Below the pieces are notes generated by a model, which made no database searches, was not told the DNA's origin, and saw only the letters and a program-made list of their open reading frames with translations. Source: Candidatus Cloacimonadota bacterium (lineage in GTDB: Bacteria; Hydrothermota; E44-bin80). From it: a stretch of 7,996 nucleotides of DNA. This document shows positions 1 through 6,653 of the stretch, one piece after another. The stretch covers positions 1 to 7,996 of the forward strand of contig SOKM01000213.1 in assembly GCA_004375785.1 (NCBI GenBank), given 5' to 3'. A program made the position numbers and the translations under genes. Position 1 is the stretch's first letter, and each line of letters begins with the position of its first letter.

Positions 1-1
1 A

Positions 2-61
2 ACTGCTGTTGATAATCTGAGGTTTCCCTCGGTTGCATTTTATTGAACAAATTATCTGGTC
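2..61 (+). pseudogene. Upstream continuation of the repeat protein, interrupted by in-frame TGA
   Basis: In the same frame as the downstream gene, codons from position 2 read TAVDNLRFPSVAFY, then TGA (44-46), then TNYLVV. This matches the repeat opening (PSVAFDGTNYLVV) seen at 182, 335, 494 and 647. Where the other repeats have GAT GGA or GAT GGG, this one has TAT TGA. The distance from 23 to the next repeat start at 182 is 159 nt, exactly one 53-codon unit, so there is no frameshift. The stop is a point change in real coding sequence: a nonsense mutation, or a base-call error if this is a contig end. Confidence 0.6.
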
Positions 62-940
62 GTGTGGGAACACTTTCTCAATGAAGATTATGCTGATATT
101 TTCGGTGTCAGGGTGAATCAATCAGGTGTTGTCCTTGATACAGTAAGTATTGCCATCTCAAATAACTTAGGTTATGAGTCTTCACCGTCAGTTGCTTTTG
201 ATGGAACAAATTATCTGGTTGTATGGGAGGAGGGTTCGTTTGAATCTAATATTTGTGGTACCAGAGTGGATCAATCAGGGAATGTCCTTAATCCAGGAGG
301 AATTATCATTTCAAATGCCTTCCAGTGGCAATATTCCCCCTCAGTTGCTTTTGATGGGACAAATTATCTGGTTGTGTGGACGGACTGGGATGGTATTAAC
401 TCTTTTAAAATTTACGGTGCCAGGGTGAATCAATCAGGAACTGTCCTTGATCCAGGGGGGATTGCCATTTCTAATTCGACACATGATTCAAAATCACCCT
501 CGATTGCCTTTGATGGGATACACTATCTTGTAGTGTGGGTAGACGCTTACTCTAATGTTAATATTTGCGGTGCCAGGGTAGACCAATCAGGGAATATCCT
601 TGATCCAGGAGGGTTTCCCATTTCAATTGCCGTAGAAGGTCCATCTTCCCCCTCTGTTGCTTTTGATGGGACAAACTATTTTGTCCTGTGGTCAGCAAAT
701 TGCAGTGATTCTTCTCGTGATATTTATGGTGCAAGAGTAGATACTTCAGGGGTAGTAATAGATTCTTTTGTTGTCACACATCAATCGGGTGACCAAATTT
801 CACCTGCCCTCGCACACGGAATGGGTGATCAATTTCTTATTACCTATACTGGGTGGACTGATTCTATCAATGGACATCTCACAAATGCAATGCGTATCTG
901 GGGGAAATTTAATACCTCTATTGGAGTTGAAGAAAAACCT
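23..940 (+). repeat. Tandem 153/159-bp coding repeats
   Basis: Repeat units start at 23, 182, 335, 494, 647 and (degenerate) 800, giving lengths of 159, 153, 159, 153 and 153 bp. Conservation is visible in the DNA as well as the protein: the stretch coding AFDGTNYLVV is almost identical in the units at 182 and 335, and the RVDQSG/NQSG and DPGG stretches recur with few changes. This suggests fairly recent duplication or recombinational homogenisation. Unit number may vary between strains, and such repeats commonly break short-read assemblies. Confidence 0.85.
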
Positions 941-1246
941 AAATATCCTATTGCTCAATGCTGGAAATTAAGGGTATATCCTAACCCATTTAGGAAAAGA
1001 GCAGAAATACGGTTGTGGATTGAAGATATACGATGTAAGATGGATGATGTTTCACTGAGAATTTATGATGTGTCGGGAAGATTAATCAATAGCATCTCAT
1101 TGCCCACTGATCACTCAGCGCTACCCACTACCGTATCATGGGATGGTAGAGACAACTCAGGTAAAGAAGTCCACGCAGGTGTATACTTTCTGAAATTCAA
1201 GGCTGGAAAGTATAAAATAAAAAAGAAATTGCTCAAAATCAAATAA
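62..1246 (+). CDS. Repeat-rich secreted surface protein with C-terminal T9SS/FlgD-like sorting domain (5'-incomplete)
   Basis: This is the C-terminal part of a larger extracellular protein. Four clear repeats of 51-53 residues begin at residues 41, 92, 145 and 196 (counting from the GTG at 62). Each opens with an SPSVAFDGTNYLVVW-like strand, followed by an IYGARVDQSG segment and a VLDPGGIAIS segment. A degenerate fifth unit starts near residue 247. Spacing and motif suggest a beta-rich, possibly propeller-like fold, but I cannot name the family. Residues about 301-394 form a sorting domain: VYPNPF, LRIYDVSGRLI, VSWDGRD, AGVYFLKF and a Lys-rich end. Such domains direct export by T9SS and attachment to the cell surface. 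GTG 62 is only a formal start: it lies inside a repeat (LVVW), has no ribosome binding site, and the same repeat frame continues upstream through a TGA at 44-46. The gene is therefore truncated by the window edge and possibly broken. The substrate and role are unknown. It converges on the minus-strand operon. Confidence 0.75.
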   Translation: MWEHFLNEDYADIFGVRVNQSGVVLDTVSIAISNNLGYESSPSVAFDGTNYLVVWEEGSFESNICGTRVDQSGNVLNPGGIIISNAFQWQYSPSVAFDGTNYLVVWTDWDGINSFKIYGARVNQSGTVLDPGGIAISNSTHDSKSPSIAFDGIHYLVVWVDAYSNVNICGARVDQSGNILDPGGFPISIAVEGPSSPSVAFDGTNYFVLWSANCSDSSRDIYGARVDTSGVVIDSFVVTHQSGDQISPALAHGMGDQFLITYTGWTDSINGHLTNAMRIWGKFNTSIGVEEKPKYPIAQCWKLRVYPNPFRKRAEIRLWIEDIRCKMDDVSLRIYDVSGRLINSISLPTDHSALPTTVSWDGRDNSGKEVHAGVYFLKFKAGKYKIKKKLLKIK

Positions 1247-1402
1247 TACTAACCAGAGCCCCTACCTTCTCTGCTATAATATTACCTTCTTTAGAATAGA
1301 AAAAGTTGCGAAACTCACTCAAGCGCACAAGAGTGCATGAATTAGTTGCTTGGTATCAGTTATTGAGTCACTGTATAATTAAGTAATTAAAATGCTACTG
1401 AA
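1247..1402. other. Convergent intergenic gap, no clear terminator
   Basis: This 156-bp AT-rich stretch separates the TAA of the plus-strand repeat protein from the TAG of the minus-strand operon. Only a small inverted repeat is visible: CACTC at 1316-1320 and GAGTG at 1331-1335, overlapping a 4-bp GCAC/GTGC pair at 1325-1336. No T-run follows directly on either strand, so I do not call an intrinsic terminator. I see no RNA gene or small ORF. Confidence 0.5.
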
Positions 1403-3607
1403 CTATCGTATAACTGCGATTTTGCCCGTTTTTTTAATACCGCCTTCTCTTACGATTAAAAAAATATATATTCCCGAATCGACAAGGTTACCATTCTCAT
1501 CCCTTCCGTCCCAGAAGGCTGTATGTGTTACATTATCTATATCCTCAACTGTTTTCATCTTCTTAAGGGAAATGGAGTAGATATAAATCTTTACATCAAC
1601 TGGTAACCTGTTGAATGTAACAAAAAGGTGTTCCTTTGGAATAAAAGGATTAGGATAAACATCTATATCTGTAAGGGTAGTATCAGTAGGGGGAGGAATA
1701 AGTCCTGTTTCATATCGGCTTATTCCATTCTTTGTGGCAATCCATAAATACCCTTTTTCTATATCATACGCAAGCCCGTCAAGGTCATCCATAATAAAAT
1801 CTGATGCAAGTCCATCATTTACTGTTAATGAATCCCATTCGCCATTATATCTTAGAACAGAAACCCCTCTGCTGTCGACCAGGAACCATTTATTACCCTT
1901 CCAATCTATGAGGATATCATTAATATTGTCCCCCATCAATCCCGAGGTGGTGCTTGTATAATGTTTAATTACTGAAAAATCCCTGATAACGACAGCACCA
2001 GCGGCAGACCCAACCCACAAATCCCCTTTCCTGTCAAAGGCAAGGTCATAGACCTGTTCTGATGGTAATCCGCCAATTTTTAACCAGGTACCATCAGCTT
2101 TAAGAACGCTAATACCTCTAAGTGTCGAACCGAAATAGATATTTCCTACCAAAGTATCCTCCGCAAAAGCGACAATATGATCAAGATAGTTTTCATTGTC
2201 ATAGACCTGCCAGGTAGAATCATCAGGTAGCAGTTTACAAACGGAACTTTTAAAATTTGAAAACCATTTATTCCCTTTTGAGTCAATGAACTGTGAACCA
2301 ACAACGCCAGAAACAGGCAATGTAAGGGAATCCCATTCCCCATTTTCTGATAGTTTAATAATATTATTCCCCGCACCTGAACTCCATAAACCGAGCCATT
2401 TATTATTCTGTTTATCCACATCAACCCATCGAATAGACCCTGCTATTCCAAGTTCATTGGTATCGTTTAATATCTCCCAATTTCCATTATGGAAATGGCT
2501 TATTGTTTTCCCCTTTTGTTGATAATGCACACCCCAGATACCACTATCTTTATCAATGGTAATATCGGAAAAGTTGCTGCTGGACGGTCCGGGTATCCCG
2601 ATAATGTTCCAAAGTGTATCCTCAAGATAAGCAATCCCATCCCCATCTATCCCAATCCAGAGCCTTCCTGTATTATCAGAACAAATGCCTCTAATTCTCT
2701 TTATATTTAATCCCGAATCTATCCGTATCCATCTTGACAATGAATCATTCCAGTAACGAGGACAATTCTCTGTAGCAACCCAGAGTGTCTCTCCTGAATA
2801 GAGTTCGTTTATCTCCCTGGCAGAAGAATCAAGTCCAGCATTCCTTGGTGTCCAGTTATTCATAGTTCCCGATATAATTCCATCTTTTGTGCCTATCCAG
2901 AATTCACCTCCCCAGAAAGTAATTGTAGTTGCGGTGTCATTTGGAAGCCCTTCAGCGGTGGTATTCCAGACCCATTGTGTCGTATCTAAAAAACTGTAAT
3001 CAGGTACCATACACACCCCTCCACCATCGGTTCCACAATAGAGTGTGTCGTTCATTAAGAAGAGGGTGTTGATTCCGTAGTGCCTGAAAGAATAGGGTGT
3101 CCAGGACATATTAAATTGATTGAAAGGGTCACCCTCTGTATCCCAGACATATAGGTATTCGCTCGTTCCCCAAAACAGTGTATCTCCCTTAAGTAACCCT
3201 GTTTTTGGTTCACCCTGAAAGTGAATGATCGAAGAGATATTTCTTATTGTTGTCGTATCAACAGAGATGATTGCTATTCCTGAAGATGTAAAGAGGAATA
3301 TATTTTTGTTATCACTTACCAGACCGTTTACCTGGTTGTCAATAAGTCCATCTGACTTGTTAAGTGTCACAAAGTTATTTACCTTGGGTGTAAAAATAAC
3401 GAACCCTTTTGAACTCCCTATGGCAAGTTTACCATTAACTGATATGATATCAGTTATATAATTTGTATTATACCAGTTTCTAAATTTTGATGTATGCTCC
3501 AGTGAAGTCAACTGCGATTGCAGGAGTAGAAAGAGAAACAGAAAAAGTGAAGCTCCCGGCGGAAAACCACGGGGCTTCTGGGCGAAGGAAGGTGAAACCT
3601 TTTTCAC
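1403..3607 (-). CDS. Secreted double beta-propeller protein with T9SS sorting domain, PorZ-like
   Basis: This 734-residue protein is the last gene of the operon. A signal peptide is clear: Lys/Arg-containing n-region 1-18, then the hydrophobic run ASLFLFLFLLL (19-29), with a poorly defined cleavage site near 35. Residues about 43-635 contain many Reg_prop-type blades, for example GKLAIGSSKGFVIF, GEFWIGTKDGI, GRLWIGIDGDGIAYL, GDLWVGSAAGAVVI, GNKWFLVDSRGVSVL and GYLWIATKNGIS. They are enough for two seven-bladed propellers. Residues about 647-734 form a sorting domain (DVYPNPF, IYIYS, AFWDGRDENG, DSGIYIFLI). There is no histidine kinase or receiver domain, so it is not a hybrid sensor. Signal peptide, two propellers, sorting domain and length close to that of PorZ (somewhat under 800 residues) match the PorZ layout, as does the N-terminal WYNTNYITDII...SDGLIDNQV pattern. 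PorZ belongs to the T9SS attachment complex and binds anionic LPS. A generic Reg_prop cargo protein is the main alternative. The GTG start is supported by AAAGGGAG at 3618-3625 and lies 2 nt after the upstream stop. Confidence 0.75.
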   Translation of the reverse strand: MKKVSPSFAQKPRGFPPGASLFLFLFLLLQSQLTSLEHTSKFRNWYNTNYITDIISVNGKLAIGSSKGFVIFTPKVNNFVTLNKSDGLIDNQVNGLVSDNKNIFLFTSSGIAIISVDTTTIRNISSIIHFQGEPKTGLLKGDTLFWGTSEYLYVWDTEGDPFNQFNMSWTPYSFRHYGINTLFLMNDTLYCGTDGGGVCMVPDYSFLDTTQWVWNTTAEGLPNDTATTITFWGGEFWIGTKDGIISGTMNNWTPRNAGLDSSAREINELYSGETLWVATENCPRYWNDSLSRWIRIDSGLNIKRIRGICSDNTGRLWIGIDGDGIAYLEDTLWNIIGIPGPSSSNFSDITIDKDSGIWGVHYQQKGKTISHFHNGNWEILNDTNELGIAGSIRWVDVDKQNNKWLGLWSSGAGNNIIKLSENGEWDSLTLPVSGVVGSQFIDSKGNKWFSNFKSSVCKLLPDDSTWQVYDNENYLDHIVAFAEDTLVGNIYFGSTLRGISVLKADGTWLKIGGLPSEQVYDLAFDRKGDLWVGSAAGAVVIRDFSVIKHYTSTTSGLMGDNINDILIDWKGNKWFLVDSRGVSVLRYNGEWDSLTVNDGLASDFIMDDLDGLAYDIEKGYLWIATKNGISRYETGLIPPPTDTTLTDIDVYPNPFIPKEHLFVTFNRLPVDVKIYIYSISLKKMKTVEDIDNVTHTAFWDGRDENGNLVDSGIYIFLIVREGGIKKTGKIAVIR
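3549..3578 (-). repeat. GC-rich imperfect palindrome inside the signal-peptide coding region
   Basis: On the minus strand this 30-nt segment can fold as a 9-bp stem: GAAGC then CCCG pairing with CGGG, a bulged A, and GCTTC, with an 11-nt loop. It codes residues 10-20 (QKPRGFPPGAS) of the PorZ-like protein. Its high GC content contrasts with the AT-rich flanks. It may be an inserted dispersed palindromic element or a translation-modulating hairpin just inside the gene. Confidence 0.45.
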
Positions 3608-3609
3608 AG

Positions 3610-5025
3610 TTAATACGCTCCCTTTGTGCTCAATACAGCAGGTATAGTCCTGAATAGTATCTCCATATCGAGCGATAACGACCAGGTATCAATATATTCA
3701 AGATCGAGCTTCATCCATTCATCAAAATCCAATTCTGCTCTTCCCTTCACCTGCCATATGCAGGTAAGTCCTGGTTTCATCGACAATCTTCTTCTCTGCC
3801 AATCTTCATACAATTTCACTTCTTGCGGAACAGGCGGTCTTGGGCCTACAAAACTCATATCACCTTTCAGCACATTGAAGAGTTGCGGCAGTTCATCGAT
3901 ACTTGTCTTCCTTAAAATTCTACCAACTTTTGTAATCCTTGGGTCTTCAGTAATCTTAAAAACAATCTTTTTTACATTGAGATGCTCAAGTTCTTTTCTT
4001 CTTCTCTCAGCATCTTCTACCATTGTTCTAAATTTAAAAAAAATAAATTCCCTTCCATTTATTCCGCAACGCATCTGCTTAAAGAAGACTGGCCCTTTTG
4101 ATGTCGACCTTATAAGAACTCCCACTACAAGAAAAAGTGGAGAAAGTAAAATGAGCAGTATAAAAGAAACTATCCTGTCAAAAATCCCTTTCACCAGTAA
4201 TTCCCATTTCTTTCCTATTGTTGTTCTGAAGTTGAGAAGCGGGATATCACTGTAAACTTCCAAACTGATGTTTGTATTCACGGAAGGGAAAAAGTCTGAA
4301 ATTGGACAGGATGCAAGAACTCCCAATTTCTTACACGTTTTTATCCCTTCCATCATAAGATTATTTTCCTTAAATGGCAGGCTAAAAATTACCCAATCAA
4401 TCGGTAAGGAACGGAGAAAATATGACAGGTCTTTCAATAAACCAATTACTCTCGCCTCATCAACCTCAACCTTTACGCCTTTAACCTTCAGGAAACCTTC
4501 GATTTTTATCCCCCATCGCGAATGGGCTTCAAAAAAATGACTGAGTTCACGCGCGTTCTTACCCGTTCCAACCATCAGCACATTATGATAGAAAGGAAGA
4601 TTACGAAAAATCCTGCTCTGGAAAAAGGAGATGCACCATCTCATTAAAAACAGTAAGGATACATTTACAATTCCAAAAATTATGAAAAAGAGCCTGCTTT
4701 TAGCAAAAATTTTTGTAAAAAAAAGCACTGCCAGAATAATTACTAATCCTTCAACAACTGCTTTTATTGTAGGGAAAAAAAGCTCTCTTAAGTTCTTTCT
4801 TTCAAGCGAAAAATATGCCTTCTCATAAAGTAGAAGTAATATCCACAGAGGGATAACTGTCCACAGAAACCAGAGATTGGTTTGAAGTCCCCATGCTTCT
4901 TTTGCTTGTATCTCAGTAAAAAAGATGGCTCTTAGATAGAAAGCTGCAAAAAAAGAGGTTGTTATCGTTAGAATATCAAGAACAATATAGAAAAAAAGTG
5001 AAATTTCTACTTTTTCTTTTAACAT
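3610..5025 (-). CDS. Polyprenyl-phosphate sugar-1-phosphate transferase (WbaP/WcaJ type)
   Basis: This membrane enzyme starts surface glycan assembly by moving a hexose-1-phosphate from a nucleotide sugar to undecaprenyl phosphate. Counting from ATG 5025 (471 residues), four N-terminal membrane segments lie near 7-35, 50-67, 89-107 and 112-134. A cytoplasmic Rossmann-like domain follows (VLMVGTGKNARELS, about 149-162). The C-terminal catalytic domain begins with a membrane hairpin at about 284-305, then has FFKFRTM, DPRITKVGRILRKTSIDELP, NVLKGDMSFVGPRP, WQVKGR and the terminal GAY. D377 and E378 in SIDELP are the catalytic Asp-Glu pair of this superfamily. Length and domain order are those of full-length family members. 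The sugar cannot be read from the sequence; Glc-1-P or Gal-1-P is commonest. A TTG at 5031 would add two residues, but ATG 5025 has AGGG at 5032-5035 six nt upstream and is preferred. The gene lies 2 nt after the upstream GT2 stop and 2 nt before the propeller gene. Confidence 0.93.
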   Translation of the reverse strand: MLKEKVEISLFFYIVLDILTITTSFFAAFYLRAIFFTEIQAKEAWGLQTNLWFLWTVIPLWILLLLYEKAYFSLERKNLRELFFPTIKAVVEGLVIILAVLFFTKIFAKSRLFFIIFGIVNVSLLFLMRWCISFFQSRIFRNLPFYHNVLMVGTGKNARELSHFFEAHSRWGIKIEGFLKVKGVKVEVDEARVIGLLKDLSYFLRSLPIDWVIFSLPFKENNLMMEGIKTCKKLGVLASCPISDFFPSVNTNISLEVYSDIPLLNFRTTIGKKWELLVKGIFDRIVSFILLILLSPLFLVVGVLIRSTSKGPVFFKQMRCGINGREFIFFKFRTMVEDAERRRKELEHLNVKKIVFKITEDPRITKVGRILRKTSIDELPQLFNVLKGDMSFVGPRPPVPQEVKLYEDWQRRRLSMKPGLTCIWQVKGRAELDFDEWMKLDLEYIDTWSLSLDMEILFRTIPAVLSTKGAY

Positions 5026-5027
5026 AA

Positions 5028-5930
5028 TCAACCCTGAATGAAATTTTCTGCCGCCTTTACCATCACAAGTAGAAGTAATCTCAGGGAAAGCCCGACAGAT
5101 AGTATTGTTTGTGTAAATGGATTCAGGTTATAATGTTTTTTGAAAAACTTAAACATGCCAAGATTGTGGTTTAGAAGAGTTGTCTTCCAGAACCTTGCAC
5201 GAGTCACTCCAAGATGATGGAAGAATACTGCATCTGCAACGAAACAGACATTCCATCCTTTTTTTCTCATTCTGTAACAGAGGTCTGTATCTTCAACAAA
5301 AATGAAATAATCTTCATCAAATATTCCCACTTCCTCAAGTGCTTTTCTTCTCACTATCATACTCGCACCAAAAACCCAATCTACTTCGATATTCTTCGAA
5401 TAGTCTTCATCCATCATTAGATATTTCCTTGAAACCCTGTTATAGGGAAGAAATTTTATAAAAATAGATTGCCTTCCAAAAAAAACAGAAAAGATTGTTG
5501 GAAACCGCCTGCAGGAATACTGGATGCTTCCATTAAAATTGAGGAGTTTTGCACCCGCAATACCCGCATCTGGATTCCTGTTCATAAAATCTACCAGGGC
5601 ATCCAGTGCACCTTCAGTCACTATCGTATCAGGATTCAGTATGAGAATATACTTCCCCTTTGAGCGGACAATTCCCTGGTTGTTAGCATAAGAGAATCCA
5701 AAATTTGAACTGTTTTTTATAAGTTTAACCTCAGGATAATGTTTTTTTACAATTTCAATAGAGTTATCATTTGAATTATTATCTACAACAAAGATTTCGA
5801 ATGACCTCTTTGGTGAATTCTTTCCGATAAAGTCAAGACATCTTGTAAGAAATCTTCCTGTATTAAAATTTACTATAATAATTGATAGTTCGACTTTTTT
5901 CTTCGCCTCGGAAAGTCTCTGACCTTTCAT
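5028..5930 (-). CDS. GT2 family glycosyltransferase, rhamnosyltransferase (WbbL-like) type
   Basis: This 300-residue GT-A glycosyltransferase probably extends the lipid-linked sugar made by the next gene's product on the cytoplasmic membrane face. Visible motifs are the nucleotide-binding start LSIIIVNFNTG (15-25), VVDNNSNDNS (48-57), SNFGFSYANNQGI (75-87), the metal-binding ILNPDT (97-102), DWVFGASMIVRR (184-195) and the EDTDLCYRMRKKGW acceptor/base region (213-226). A C-terminal hydrophobic segment (about 274-292) may anchor it. The NPD form of the DXD motif and EDTDLCYR are typical of bacterial rhamnosyltransferase-like GT2s, but donor and acceptor cannot be fixed by sequence. The ATG start shares one base with the upstream stop (TAATG) and has GGAG at 5941-5944, ten nt upstream. 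The TGA stop is 2 nt before the ATG of the sugar-phosphate transferase. Confidence 0.9.
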   Translation of the reverse strand: MKGQRLSEAKKKVELSIIIVNFNTGRFLTRCLDFIGKNSPKRSFEIFVVDNNSNDNSIEIVKKHYPEVKLIKNSSNFGFSYANNQGIVRSKGKYILILNPDTIVTEGALDALVDFMNRNPDAGIAGAKLLNFNGSIQYSCRRFPTIFSVFFGRQSIFIKFLPYNRVSRKYLMMDEDYSKNIEVDWVFGASMIVRRKALEEVGIFDEDYFIFVEDTDLCYRMRKKGWNVCFVADAVFFHHLGVTRARFWKTTLLNHNLGMFKFFKKHYNLNPFTQTILSVGLSLRLLLLVMVKAAENFIQG

Positions 5931-6652
5931 TATTTTTTAACTCCAAAGATTTTAAAAAACCTTAATCTCAAAACCAGAAAGAAGGCTTCCCAGACGATTC
6001 TCTTTGACATCTTGGATTCTCCAACTCTTCTATCTACAAATATAACAGGGATTTCCTTTATTCTGTAACCTTTTCTAAAGACCCAATAATTCATCTCTAT
6101 CTGAAAACCATATCCATCTGAATGGATACTATCAAGGTCAATGGATTCAATCACTTCTCTTCTATAACATTTAAACCCGGCAGTCAGGTCCATTACAGGT
6201 ACTCCTGTTACAATTCTTGCATAAACATTTGCAAAATAGCTTAATAGAAGTCTGGAAATGGGCCAGTTTACAACGCTTATTCCATTTTTGTATCGTGAAC
6301 CTATAACAAGGTCTACTTTTTCTATTGCATCCAGGAATCTTGGTATATCTTCAGGGTCATGGGAAAAATCAGCGTCCATTTCAAAAATATAATCGTATCG
6401 ATTTTTTAAACCATACTTAAAACCTGCTACATAAGCTGTCCCTAAACCTGACTTCTTCTTTCTTTCAATAAGATGTACCCTGTCCTCTTTTTTCTTAATT
6501 GAATTCACGATGTTTCCTGTACCATCGGGAGAATTGTCATCAACGATGAGAACATCACAGGAAGGACATATTTTCAGAACAGCAGTTATAATTTTCGAAA
6601 TGTTTTCCTCCTCGTTATATGTGGGAATGATTATAAGAGCTCGTTTATTCAC
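5930..6652 (-). CDS. Polyprenyl-phosphate mannose synthase-like GT2 (DPM1/Ppm type)
   Basis: It probably transfers mannose (or another hexose) from a nucleotide sugar to polyprenyl phosphate, giving a lipid-linked donor used on the far side of the membrane. From GTG 6652 it is 240 residues, the usual size of the single-domain, soluble DPM1 type. Motifs are ALIIIPTYNEEEN (5-17), VLIVDDNSPDGTG (34-46), EMDADFSHDPEDIP (91-104, with the DXD), VIGSRY (116-121), DLTAGFKCYRR (155-165), DGYGFQIEMNYW (179-190) and the characteristic FVDRRVGESKMS (205-216). It lacks the C-terminal membrane segments of the longer ArnC/GtrB class. An ATG at 6697 would add 15 residues and overlap the upstream gene by 44 nt. 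I prefer GTG 6652 because it gives the family-typical MNKRALIIIPTYNE N-terminus, sits 1 nt after the upstream TAA, and has GGGTGA (6661-6666) eight nt upstream. The 3' end overlaps the next gene by one base. Confidence 0.88.
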   Translation of the reverse strand: MNKRALIIIPTYNEEENISKIITAVLKICPSCDVLIVDDNSPDGTGNIVNSIKKKEDRVHLIERKKKSGLGTAYVAGFKYGLKNRYDYIFEMDADFSHDPEDIPRFLDAIEKVDLVIGSRYKNGISVVNWPISRLLLSYFANVYARIVTGVPVMDLTAGFKCYRREVIESIDLDSIHSDGYGFQIEMNYWVFRKGYRIKEIPVIFVDRRVGESKMSKRIVWEAFFLVLRLRFFKIFGVKK

Positions 6653-6653
6653 C

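Noticed and set aside
44..46. Genetic code with TGA as glycine
   Set aside because: The other genes have no in-frame TGA over about 2,450 codons, and TGA acts as a normal stop at 5028-5030.
1316..1336. Possible terminator hairpin between the convergent genes
   Set aside because: The stem is only 4-5 bp and no T-run follows directly on either strand.
1403..3607. Hybrid two-component sensor, suggested by the Reg_prop repeats
   Set aside because: There is no transmembrane segment after the propellers and no kinase, receiver or DNA-binding domain; the protein ends in a sorting domain.
3626..4255. 209-codon plus-strand open frame
   Set aside because: It is antisense to the conserved catalytic domain of the sugar-phosphate transferase and has no recognisable motifs.
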